Origin: an uncultured Erysipelotrichaceae bacterium
Lineage (GTDB): Bacteria > Bacillota_I > Bacilli_A > Erysipelotrichales > Coprobacillaceae
Assembly: GCA_900544435.1 (NCBI GenBank)
Contig: UQVG01000137.1
Coordinates: 1 to 5,884, forward strand
Direction: 5' to 3'
DNA: 5,884 nt
The stretch's first letter is position 1, and every line of letters starts with the position of its first letter. The notes under the pieces are model-generated. The model saw only the letters and a program-made list of their open reading frames with translations, was not told the DNA's origin and searched no databases. The translations under genes and the position numbers were made by a program. This document shows positions 1 to 5,634 of this stretch, one piece after another.

Positions 1-46
1 TTTCAAAAAAAGAAGAAAAAAAGTAAAAAAAGAACAGAAAATAAGT

Positions 47-52
47 AGGAGG
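47..52 (+). promoter_or_regulatory. Ribosome binding site of the Rpn gene
   Basis: AGGAGG lies 7 nt upstream of the ATG at 60, an ideal Shine-Dalgarno spacing that fixes this start. The bases before it (1-46) are a purine-rich A-tract stretch in which I see no clear -35/-10 pair; the promoter probably lies outside the window. Confidence 0.85.
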
Positions 53-856
53 ACTACTTATGGACAAAATAAATAAAATAACAACAAGTAAACAAACAAC
101 AATGTATGATCATCTGTGTAAAATGATCATAGGAAATGAAGAAGTATTATCAAGAATCATAAAGGTAGTTGTAGATGAAGCAAAGCATTTAAGTATTGAA
201 GAAATTAGAAGACTAATAAAAGGAGTACATATAGGTGATAGAATAGTTAATCCACATTTTCATCTTGTAGATAAGGAAGGCTTCATCAAAGATGAAGGGA
301 TGGTATATTATGATATTTTATGTTATATTGATGTACCACAAAAAGATGGAAAGAAAATACGGGTTTATTTGAATGTAGAAATACAAAATAATCTTTATCC
401 AGGATACTCAATTATTATGAGAGGGCAAGCTTATATTGCCAGAATGTTATCTAGTCAATGGGGAAGAGAGTATGATGGTAAAAACTATGATGGAATGAAA
501 AAGGTTTATTCTTTGTGGATTATGCCAAAGGCTCCAAAGATAAAAGATGGGCATATGAATGTCTATGAAACAAATGAAAGGATTGTTTGTGGAACGACAG
601 CAGAAGAAAAAGAAGTTTATGACAAGGGTGTTATTCTTGTGATATACTTAAACAAAGAACATAACTTAGATGAAAAATATAAAGTATATGATGAATTATT
701 TACACCACTGATGGTATTTTTGAATAATGTATTAGATTATCAAGAAAAATTAAAAATAGTAGAAGAATACGGATTTGATACAAAGAAAATAGAAGGAGAG
801 GTTAGAGATATGTGCGATTTAGGTGAAAGTATTGCATTAGAAGCAAGAAATGAAGG

Positions 857-860
857 AATT
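857..860 (+). repeat. Target-site duplication of the IS3 element, left copy (AATT)
   Basis: AATT before the IS end is repeated at 5635-5638 after the other end. Keeping one copy restores the Rpn frame (GI then NQGINQG). IS3-family elements usually duplicate 3-4 bp; ATT is an equally valid 3-bp reading. The host gene has natural GGAATT repeats here, so the exact length is slightly ambiguous. Confidence 0.7.
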
Positions 861-892
861 TGGTACTACGTCAAGAAAAAGTACCAGTTAAA
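861..892 (+). repeat. IS3 terminal inverted repeat, left
   Basis: It starts TGGTACTAC and contains the exact 13-mer AGTACCAGTTAAA at 880-892. The right end, read on the minus strand, starts TAGTGCTAG and has the same 13-mer 18 bases in, against 19 here, so the two arms align with one 1-base gap and several mismatches. Confidence 0.75.
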
Positions 893-924
893 CTGAAATA
901 TTTCATTTAGTTTAACTGTTTTTT
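885..924 (+). terminator. Hairpin plus T-run at the IS end, terminating transcription entering from the Rpn gene
   Basis: CAGTTAAACT (885-894) pairs with AGTTTAACTG (909-918). The inner GAAAT/ATTTC can pair too, and six T residues (919-924) follow. In the plus direction this looks like an intrinsic terminator placed directly at the stop codon of the truncated Rpn frame (TGA 894-896). The same DNA holds the OrfB stop codon (912-914) on the other strand. Stopping incoming transcripts is a plausible role for an IS end. The stem is AT-rich, so its strength is uncertain. Confidence 0.55.
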
Positions 925-1201
925 GCATAACTTCTTTCATACTGATTTGGGCTTTGATAATTACAGTGACTATGCGTTCTCACTGTATTATAAAATGTCT
1001 CTATATATTCAAATATCAGTTTATATGCATCATCATAATTTTGGATTTTATATTGATTTAACCACTCCCTCTTTATTAATGAATGAAACGATTCTATACA
1101 TGCATTGTCCCATGGACATGCTTTTTTTGAATAGCTTCGTTTCATTTTTTCTGTTATTTCTTTATATAATTCACTTGTAAACTGTATTCCTCTATCACTA
1201 T
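912..1201 (-). pseudogene. IS3 transposase OrfB, 3' part (catalytic Asp to C terminus)
   Basis: This is the C-terminal portion of OrfB, starting within the HSD codons and reading SDRGIQFTSELY, then SYSKKACPWDNACIESFH. The terminal Glu of the DDE triad is in DNACIESF, at residue 244 of the restored 303-residue OrfB part. The TYR-rich tail FEYIETFYNTVRTHSHCNYQSPNQY is the normal IS3 C terminus (YN..R.H..L/..SP..Y). The other part lies at 4610-5231, and the two join in frame if 1202-4609 is removed. As it stands there is no start for this fragment, so no functional integrase is expected. The spacing between the last Asp and the Glu is 33 residues, not the usual 35. Confidence 0.88.
1195..1201 (+). 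repeat. 7-bp direct repeat TCACTAT, left edge of the inner element
   Basis: TCACTAT occurs here and at 4603-4609. Keeping one copy and joining 1201 to 4610 recreates the uninterrupted HSDRG codons of OrfB. It is either the shared crossover sequence of a tyrosine recombinase or a target duplication; the former fits the enzymes encoded. Confidence 0.8.
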
Positions 1202-1210
1202 TATACCGAA

Positions 1211-1236
1211 TTCAGTATAATAGTGACTATACCGAA
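1211..1236 (+). other. Core-site-like dyad in the left end of the RIT-like element (putative att site)
   Basis: Arms TTCAGTATA (1211-1219) and TATACCGAA (1228-1236) are inverted copies (8 of 9 positions) around an 8-bp spacer ATAGTGAC (1220-1227). Two 9-bp arms around 6-8 bp is the layout of a tyrosine-recombinase core site. The reverse complement of the spacer, GTCACTAT, is the spacer predicted at the joined ends of the element. The site straddles the outer edge of the left inverted repeat. Its function is inferred. Confidence 0.5.
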
Positions 1237-1306
1237 GAAAAAACTATACCGAAGTTTTGATAACGGTATAGGAAAAACTTCTCATTCTTCGGTATAGTAT
1301 TCTTAT
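1220..1306 (+). repeat. 87-bp terminal inverted repeat of the RIT-like element, left
   Basis: The sequence matches the reverse complement of 4523-4609 with two differences (A/G at 1231 versus 4598; T/C at 1304 versus 4525). It contains four copies of an 8-bp box: CTATACCG at 1227 and 1244 pointing inward, and CGGTATAG at 1264 and 1290 pointing outward. The first, second and fourth extend to the 11-mer CTATACCGAAG or its complement, and the first two are 17 bp apart. These are likely recombinase-binding sites. The inner edge reaches the stop codon of the third recombinase. Confidence 0.88.
1238..1298 (-). terminator. Outward-facing hairpin with T-run in the left inverted repeat
   Basis: Read on the minus strand, ACTATACCGAAG (1298-1287) is followed 32 nt later by its complement CTTCGGTATAGT (1254-1243) and then more T residues (1242-1238). 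A second pairing, GAAGTTTT with AAAACTTC, competes within the loop. It comes directly after the third recombinase gene, so it could end the recombinase transcript. The loop is long and the stem AT-rich, so the dyad may matter mainly as a protein-binding site. Confidence 0.35.
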
Positions 1307-2337
1307 CAGTCAAGTGAATATAGATCTTTTATATTGTTAGATTTAGTCCATAGCTTTTCTTCAGTTATTGTTCCTACATGTGATTTGTTCAATGCCTCTG
1401 ACATCATTTCTAATGATGCAAATGCATAAAAACCAGAAGTTGTTGACATGCTTTCATGCCCAAGAAACTGCATAATAAATGGTAATGGAACTCCATCTTT
1501 GTATAGATCCATTGCTTTTGTTTTACGTAACATATGACAGTGTACTCGATCTGGAACGAGAGCACATCTTTCCTTGGCTATTTTAGCTGCCTGTTTTAAA
1601 ATCAGGGCAATACTGTCAGTGGAAAGCTGATGAGGCTTGTTATCTAAAAATGAATAAAACAAATATTCATCTTTTGATTCCTCATGAAATTCAGTCAAAT
1701 AGTTTTTGAGATGTAAAACTGTTTTTCTGGTAAGGGGAACATTTCGTGTTTTTCGTCCTTTTCCTATAACTGTCATATATGGGTTACGTACATCCAAATG
1801 TAATGATGAAACTTTCAGATCAGCTATTTCCTGAACACGACATCCTGAATCATACATTAATATAAGTATCATTCGATTACGTCTGTGTTTTACCGTATCT
1901 CCAACAAATGCTGATAAAATGGCTTTTGTTGCTTCTGGTTTAAGATATTCTATGGGTTTTTTAATGATTTTTTGACCTTTGATGGTACATGCGTTATTAT
2001 AGAACACTCTAAGTTCAAAATCTTCTTCTGAACATTATTTTAAAAATGATTTCAAGGCGGTCATTCTTAAATTTATAGTCTTTGCTGATGCATTTTTATT
2101 TTTCAACCAAACGATATAATCTTTCATATTTGCTCTTGTGAATATGTCAAACGTTATTTTGTCATTGGTTATATTTTTTTCATCATTGATAAATGTAAGA
2201 TACAATTTGATTGATATTTTATATGATTCAACTGTTTTATCTGATAGATTTCTTACAATTGGCATGTATTCATGCAGAAAACTGCGAGCCAACTTCCAAA
2301 AAGAAGAATCCTGATTGCGATTATATTTCATATTCAT
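1306..2337 (-). pseudogene. Third tyrosine recombinase of the RIT-like trio, broken by an in-frame stop
   Basis: The frame would encode 343 residues but has TAA at codon 101 (2037-2035). Both sides are in the same frame and continuous in homology: the text reads MTALKSFLK-stop-CSEEDFELR, where phage-integrase core-binding domains commonly have an aromatic residue before the Cys (SFLKYC), so TAT or TAC to TAA is the likely change. Residues 1-100 hold the SAM-like core-binding domain; the catalytic domain downstream is complete: Arg167 (DSGCRVQEIADL), Lys193 region (GKGRKTRNVPL), His268-x-x-Arg271 (HMLRKT), His294 (LGHES) and nucleophile Tyr304 (GFYAF). The start overlaps the end of recombinase 2 by 17 nt. 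GGAGG at 2345-2341 is 3 nt from the ATG at 2337 and 9 nt from the ATG at 2331, so 2331 may be the true start. A GTG at 2007 could permit weak restart of the catalytic domain, without a clear ribosome site. Confidence 0.88.
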
Positions 2338-3283
2338 CTGCCTCCGGAATCAAGTCATTACTTGAAAATGAAATTTGATTGTACTTGGGAAAAAAATCGG
2401 GAATGAGATGGAGATAATAATATGTACTTTCTAAATTGGAATGTCCCATGTATGTCATTAAGTACGGAAGCTTAGCGTATACATTCTCACCATTTGATGA
2501 CCATTTCAAAAGGTTCTCACATGCAAAATGATGTCTTAAATCATATGCTCTGGGTTTTACTTCAGTTTCTCTTCTTAGTCCAGCTAAATCCCATATTTTA
2601 TTAAAGTATAGCGGAATTGAATTCGAGGAATAATACTTATCAATTTGATCAGAAAAGAAATATTTTCTATTTGGAATAATATTGTTCATGAGTGAATCAT
2701 ATTTGTCAAAAAAGGCTTTTGATTCGGTACTTATAAATAATCTTCTATCACGATATGCTTTTGATCCTATAATATCAATATATCCTAAATCTAAATGAAC
2801 ATCTTTTCTTTCTAAAACACGTGCTTCTTTACATCTTGCACCAAAATAATATAAAAAATGAAATATTGCTGGCAGTACGAGAGACTCTTTAATCTTCGAT
2901 GTCTTGCTTTTATGCAGCTCAATTTGTTGAAAGAATTTATGAAGTTCCTCGTTAGAAAAGAGATATATGTTTGCTTTATATCTTACAGATTTATATTTGT
3001 CACTTAGTATATAAGATTTATTGTCAATACTATTGAGATATCGGCCAAATTCTCTAATGTATGACATATATCCCATGTACTGCGAATGAGTATGTTCCTT
3101 CAGCTGATGAACCCAGTTTTCCACTGTCTTTTTGTCCAAATAATCATAATTTCCATTTACTGAATTATATTTATCAAAGTTATGTAAATAATATTCTCCT
3201 GTCTGATATAAAAGACCGACTGAATGTTTAAACATAAGAAATGATTCAATACTTTTGCCTAATCTGCTTTTGAACTCATTCAT
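2321..3283 (-). CDS. Second tyrosine recombinase of the RIT-like trio
   Basis: This encodes an intact 320-residue tyrosine recombinase/integrase that cuts and rejoins DNA through a covalent 3'-phosphotyrosine. An N-terminal SAM-like core-binding domain (about 1-100) precedes the catalytic domain. Active-site residues are Arg150 (FGARCKEARVL), Lys175 (IGSKAYRDRR), Arg250 in AYDLRHHFA, His281 (YMGHSN) and Tyr290 (STYYYLHL). The first position of the HxxR box is Tyr247 rather than His. I chose the ATG at 3283 because GGTGA (3293-3289) lies 5 nt before it and it overlaps the stop of recombinase 1 as ATGAATGA, implying translational coupling. A TTG at 3304 and an ATG at 3295 are in frame upstream but less well supported. 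Recombinase 3 starts within its last codons. Confidence 0.9.
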   Translation of the reverse strand: MNEFKSRLGKSIESFLMFKHSVGLLYQTGEYYLHNFDKYNSVNGNYDYLDKKTVENWVHQLKEHTHSQYMGYMSYIREFGRYLNSIDNKSYILSDKYKSVRYKANIYLFSNEELHKFFQQIELHKSKTSKIKESLVLPAIFHFLYYFGARCKEARVLERKDVHLDLGYIDIIGSKAYRDRRLFISTESKAFFDKYDSLMNNIIPNRKYFFSDQIDKYYSSNSIPLYFNKIWDLAGLRRETEVKPRAYDLRHHFACENLLKWSSNGENVYAKLPYLMTYMGHSNLESTYYYLHLIPDFFPKYNQISFSSNDLIPEADEYEI

Positions 3284-4478
3284 ACAGTTCACCATCCATT
3301 CCAATATCTTTCATTGAAAGAACACATTCCCTCAATTTTTCTGAATCAGTAGAAATATAGACATTTGTAGAATTAGGATCTGAATGTCCAAGTATTGCAG
3401 ATATTGTTTCAAGTGCCACACCACTTCGTACAAGTGTTGATGCTGTATTATGCCTTAAAAAGTGTACACCAAAAAACCTATTGTCCATTGGAATATCAGC
3501 CAGATTCATGATTTTACGGACTATTTGATAACATGCTGAATGATCAACCAGTGGATTATATGGAGGATAATGGCTGAGAAAGACATTATCGCAATTACTC
3601 TTTTCACGCTCCAAGGTCATATAGAGAAATAATGCATTTCCAATATCAGTACGAAGTGGCAACTTAACTTCATTCCCTGTCTTTGATTGTACAAATTGAA
3701 TACAATCATTTTCCCAGTTTATATCGGTTAGTTTTAAAGATACAATGTCGCATGCTCGCATTCCTAAAATATATCCTAACAAGAAAATAGATTTATCTCT
3801 ATTTGTTACTTTGTTTGAGTCTAATACTTCTTGTATCCTCATATTTTCATCATCACTTAAAACAGAAATAATCCTTTTGAACCTTGGTGAATGAATACCT
3901 TTGATTCGTTGAAGCAGATCATTTCTGTTTATAAATCGAAGATAGGAACGCAATCCACATAGTATGTACCTCTGTCTGTTAGGCTTAATTGTTGATATAA
4001 AAGAGTAGACTAGATCAACAGACAGGGCATCTATTTGATTTAAATCAGTTTCTGACAAGTAATTCAAAAACATATAAACATTATATGTGTAACCATGTTT
4101 CGTTGATTCCTTTAAATCCTTTTGATAGATATATGACTTGTAGTCATCGTATTCATTTTGAAATCTTATTTTTGTATCATCAAATTTCACTCCCTGTTTA
4201 ATCGCTAGATCAAAATAACCGTTAACTAAATAAAAATTTAAAAGTCTTGTGATTCGACCTCTGTCAAAGTAACGATGAGCACTAAAATGCCCATCAACAT
4301 AAATATCTTCGGCATATTTATTGCCCAGTTCAAAAGTATAATTACTTGTGTGATGTGCCTCACAAAAACGTTTTAAAACTTTTAGTTCTCTTTCATACTT
4401 AGCTAATGTTGATTCTTTGTAATGTTTTTTTCTCAAGAAAGCTAAGAGTTCTTGAGATAAAAAAATGATATCGTTCAT
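3276..4478 (-). CDS. First tyrosine recombinase of the RIT-like trio
   Basis: This encodes an intact 400-residue tyrosine recombinase, the promoter-proximal gene of the trio. It is longer than a standard integrase (about 300), with an N-terminal extension (about 1-100) before a core-binding domain (about 105-190, STKHGYTYNVYMFLNYL). The catalytic domain has the full set: Arg241 (LGMRACDIVSL), Lys266 (QSKTGNEVKLPL), His339-x-x-Arg342 (HFLRHNTAS), His365 (LGHSDPNST) and Tyr374 (NVYIS). It presumably acts with the two downstream recombinases at the CTATACCG boxes in the inverted repeats. Start: AGGAGG (4492-4487) is only 2 nt from the ATG at 4484 but 8 nt from the ATG at 4478, so 4478 is preferred (the longer form adds Met-Ile). 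The stop overlaps the start of recombinase 2 by 8 nt, so the three genes form one operon. Confidence 0.92.
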   Translation of the reverse strand: MNDIIFLSQELLAFLRKKHYKESTLAKYERELKVLKRFCEAHHTSNYTFELGNKYAEDIYVDGHFSAHRYFDRGRITRLLNFYLVNGYFDLAIKQGVKFDDTKIRFQNEYDDYKSYIYQKDLKESTKHGYTYNVYMFLNYLSETDLNQIDALSVDLVYSFISTIKPNRQRYILCGLRSYLRFINRNDLLQRIKGIHSPRFKRIISVLSDDENMRIQEVLDSNKVTNRDKSIFLLGYILGMRACDIVSLKLTDINWENDCIQFVQSKTGNEVKLPLRTDIGNALFLYMTLEREKSNCDNVFLSHYPPYNPLVDHSACYQIVRKIMNLADIPMDNRFFGVHFLRHNTASTLVRSGVALETISAILGHSDPNSTNVYISTDSEKLRECVLSMKDIGMDGELYE

Positions 4479-4486
4479 AATCATAA

Positions 4487-4492
4487 CCTCCT
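4487..4492 (-). promoter_or_regulatory. Ribosome binding site of the recombinase operon
   Basis: AGGAGG on the minus strand is placed 8 nt before the ATG at 4478 and only 2 nt before the ATG at 4484; it favours the downstream start. Confidence 0.8.
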
Positions 4493-4530
4493 ATGATTAT
4501 ACAATATCAATTAACGATTATTATGAGAAT

Positions 4531-4591
4531 ACTATACCGAAGAATGAGAAGTTTTTCCTATACCGTTATCAAAACTTCGGTATAGTTTTTT
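4531..4591 (+). terminator. Outward-facing hairpin with T-run in the right inverted repeat
   Basis: This is the mirror image of the left-end hairpin: ACTATACCGAAG (4531-4542) and CTTCGGTATAGT (4575-4586), then T residues to 4591, pointing out of the element on the plus strand. No gene in the element points this way, so a terminator role is less obvious here. It may simply reflect the symmetric arrangement of protein-binding boxes. Confidence 0.25.
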
Positions 4592-5231
4592 CTTCGGCAT
4601 AGTCACTATGTATAATTACTGGTTTTTTAATATTTCTTCGCTCCTGTGCTATTTTTATTGCTTCAAGCACTGATTCTGCTGTCATATCTTTTGTAAGTAC
4701 CCAAGATACTATTTTCCTTGAAAACAAGTCCATTACACTTGTCAAATAAACAAAACCATCATCATATGTCCATATGTAGGTTATATCTGTACACCATGCT
4801 GCATCTGGTGATGATGGATCAAAATCTCTTTTTAAGATATTTTTCAACCTTTTTGAAAAATTTTTTGATATTGTTGTTCTTGTCCATGGTTTTATATAAT
4901 GTGCTTTTACATGCATTTCCCGCATATAATTTCCTACTGTTTTTTCAGATATCACATATCCTTTTTTCTTGAGTTCTTCAGTGATTTTTGGCGCTCCATA
5001 GATTTCATGGCTTCCTTTATGTATTTCACTTATTTCCTTTTTTACAGTTTCTTTTCGTTTCTTTGATTTTGATGGTTTTCTATTTGACCAGCTTTTAAAC
5101 CCGCTTCTTGAAACACTAAGTATTTGAGTTACAGCTCTTAAAGAAACGCTTTTAATACCAGCATTCTCTTCTATGTATTCTTTGATTGCCTCGTAAAGTA
5201 CGTTTACTGGCTGCTTACTATGCTCATAGCT
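4569..5231 (-). pseudogene. IS3 transposase OrfB, 5' part, truncated by the RIT-like insertion
   Basis: Read in the -1 frame from the A7 slippery site, this part starts SYEHSKQPVNVLYEAIKEYI. Residues about 25-105 include a helix-turn-helix region (HEIYGAPKITEELKKKGYVISEKTVGNYM in parts), then the DDE integrase core: Asp149 in AWCTDITYI, the conserved VMDLFSRKIVSW strand-helix, and the second Asp, 210, in VIIHSD. Native coding stops at 4610; the frame then runs through the element end (YAEEKTIPKF) to a stop at 4569. Lacking the catalytic Glu and C terminus, it should be inactive. OrfB has no ATG start in frame before the HTH region, so it was normally made as a 401-residue OrfAB fusion by frameshifting. 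Confidence 0.88.
4603..4609 (+). repeat. 7-bp direct repeat TCACTAT, right edge of the inner element
   Basis: This is the partner of 1195-1201. On the minus strand it is ATAGTGA, the second and third bases of the His codon plus the Ser codon and first two bases of the Asp codon of OrfB. Confidence 0.8.
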
Positions 5232-5524
5232 TTTTTTAATATTTCAACGGCATCTTTCAGATCTTTGTTTTCTTTTTTTAAACGGGCAAGTTCTTTTGCA
5301 TCATCACTTGAAAAATTGCCTGATCCTCTAAATAAATCTCTATTTTCATTCTTATTATCATTTTTGTCTTTTGCATCACTGAATTGTTTACACCATCTAT
5401 GAATTGAGCTGTTGGAAATTCCCAAGTTTTTAGCTACTTGTTCAAAAGTCAATTCAGGATGATCTTTTCTATATTGCACTGCATCCAATTTAAATTGTTT
5501 ATCTATTACTTTTTTACCTGCCAT
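5204..5524 (-). CDS. IS3-family OrfA, helix-turn-helix transposase subunit
   Basis: This encodes an intact 106-residue OrfA. It binds the IS terminal inverted repeats and regulates transposition; alone it often acts as an inhibitor, and fused to OrfB it targets the catalytic domain. Residues about 7-47 form the HTH_Tnp_1 helix-turn-helix (FKLDAVQYR, FEQVAKNLGISNSSIHRWCKQF). Residues 48-73 are a charged linker. Residues about 74-98 form a leucine-zipper-like coiled coil (ELARLKKENKDLKDAVEIL), used for multimerisation in this family. An AGAGGT ribosome site (5537-5532) lies 7 nt before the ATG. The zipper's last codons are the A7 frameshift site. With OrfB split, only OrfA and a truncated fusion can be made, so this copy could act as a repressor of related IS copies; that is inference. 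Confidence 0.9.
   Translation of the reverse strand: MAGKKVIDKQFKLDAVQYRKDHPELTFEQVAKNLGISNSSIHRWCKQFSDAKDKNDNKNENRDLFRGSGNFSSDDAKELARLKKENKDLKDAVEILKKAMSIVSSQ
5231..5237 (-). other. Programmed -1 frameshift slippery site (A7) between OrfA and OrfB
   Basis: Seven A residues followed by G (A AAA AAA G) close OrfA codons 96-98. A -1 slip moves ribosomes from the frame ending at 5204 into the OrfB frame, which has its own stop just upstream and no ATG. A_AAA_AAG/A runs are the standard IS3 slippery sequences. I did not identify a definite stimulatory stem-loop. Confidence 0.75.
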
Positions 5525-5531
5525 ATTTAGT

Positions 5532-5537
5532 ACCTCT
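5532..5537 (-). promoter_or_regulatory. Ribosome binding site of OrfA
   Basis: AGAGGT on the minus strand is 7 nt upstream of the OrfA ATG at 5524. It fixes that start. Confidence 0.7.
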
Positions 5538-5603
5538 TTTTCTTATTTTAGATTAGTATTCTTTTCAATATTTTTCAATTCATTTTTTGAGACATTATTT
5601 CTA

Positions 5604-5634
5604 TTTAACTGGTACTAAATTTATACTAGCACTA
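5604..5634 (-). repeat. IS3 terminal inverted repeat, right
   Basis: On the minus strand it starts TAGTGCTAG and contains AGTACCAGTTAAA (5616-5604), identical to the 13-mer at the left end. The 79 bp between this repeat and the OrfA start hold the OrfA leader; I see no convincing promoter hexamer pair there. Confidence 0.75.

Larger units (their letters stand above)
60..896 (+). pseudogene. Rpn/PD-(D/E)XK nuclease family protein, 5' part, cut by an IS3 element
   Basis: This is the N-terminal 267 residues of a 319-residue Rpn-type protein (PDDEXK_2, 'nuclease family transposase'), followed by 11 residues read from the insertion sequence (WYYVKKKYQLN) and a TGA. Rpn proteins are DNA endonucleases linked to recombination-promoted horizontal transfer and, in some cases, phage defence. 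The core is visible: an N-terminal 'MYDHLCKMIIGN' segment, Asp85 in YYDILCYIDV, and Glu107-x-Gln109 in VYLNVEIQN, the family's usual variant of the D...ExK site, followed by the helix-rich RGQAYIARML segment. The family's C-terminal region, with charged 'xQGI' repeats, starts at about residue 262 (EARNEGI), exactly where the IS entered. The remainder is at 5639-5797 and joins in frame when one AATT copy is kept. The truncated product keeps the whole nuclease core, so it could still be made and fold. Family assignment is confident; residual activity is unknown. Confidence 0.85.
1202..4609 (-). mobile_element. RIT-like element: three tyrosine recombinases between complex inverted repeats
   Basis: This 3408-bp element sits inside OrfB of the IS3 element. 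Its only genes are three consecutive tyrosine recombinases in one orientation with overlapping ends, the arrangement called 'recombinase in trio' (RIT). It carries no cargo. The ends are 87-bp inverted repeats that differ at two positions, with an extra 18 bp (1202-1219) at the left side only. Boundaries are supported by exact restoration of the interrupted transposase frame and by the TCACTAT direct repeat. Tn554-type elements also carry tyrosine recombinases, but their third gene is a small non-recombinase protein, so RIT fits better. The third recombinase has a nonsense codon, so this copy may be immobile. Confidence 0.85.
4523..4609 (-). repeat. 87-bp terminal inverted repeat of the RIT-like element, right
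   Basis: It is the inverted partner of 1220-1306. On the plus strand its boxes are CTATACCGAAG (4532-4542), CTATACCG (4558-4565), CTTCGGTATAG (4575-4585) and CTTCGGCATAG (4592-4602); the last differs by one base from the left copy. Its outer 7 bp (TCACTAT) are shared with the target, so OrfB reads through HSD into the repeat. The recombinase operon starts about 40 bp inside it, so recombinase binding here could also regulate the operon. Confidence 0.88.
861..5634 (-). mobile_element. IS3-family insertion sequence inserted in the Rpn gene and itself interrupted
   Basis: The element has two overlapping genes on the minus strand (OrfA helix-turn-helix, OrfB DDE integrase), an A7 frameshift site, imperfect terminal inverted repeats and a 3-4 bp target duplication, all hallmarks of the IS3 family. 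Its boundaries follow from restoring the Rpn reading frame at both edges. Without the 3408-bp inner insertion (1202-4609) the IS would be 1366 bp, within the normal 1.2-1.5 kb range. OrfA's terminal AVEILKKAM motif and the HSDRG...DNACIESFHSLIKRE region are typical of the family. I cannot name the IS without a database comparison. Confidence 0.9.

Noticed and set aside
923..1180. Plus-strand open frame of 85 codons
   Set aside because: It is antisense to the conserved C terminus of OrfB, has no ribosome site and encodes a low-complexity Tyr/Leu/Phe-rich product.
1306..4484. Tn554-like transposition module (TnpA, TnpB, TnpC)
   Set aside because: In Tn554 the third protein is a small non-recombinase and the second is much longer. 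Here all three genes have tyrosine recombinase catalytic motifs and similar sizes.
4496..4501. TATAAT on the minus strand as the -10 of the recombinase operon
   Set aside because: It lies only 3 bp before the AGGAGG site, so a transcript from it would start inside the ribosome site, and no -35 is found 16-18 bp upstream. The real promoter is probably within the terminal repeat but I cannot place it.
1220..4609. Invertible (phase-variable) segment between inverted repeats
   Set aside because: Direct TCACTAT repeats and exact restoration of the transposase frame show insertion of a discrete element. Inversion between the repeats is possible but nothing in the sequence indicates a switched promoter or gene.
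4718..4972. Plus-strand open frame of 84 codons
   Set aside because: It is antisense to the OrfB integrase core; a shadow with no ribosome site or recognisable domain.
5220..5402. Plus-strand open frame of 60 codons
   Set aside because: It is antisense to the Lys/Glu-rich coiled coil of OrfA, which naturally yields an open Phe/Leu/Ser-rich complement.
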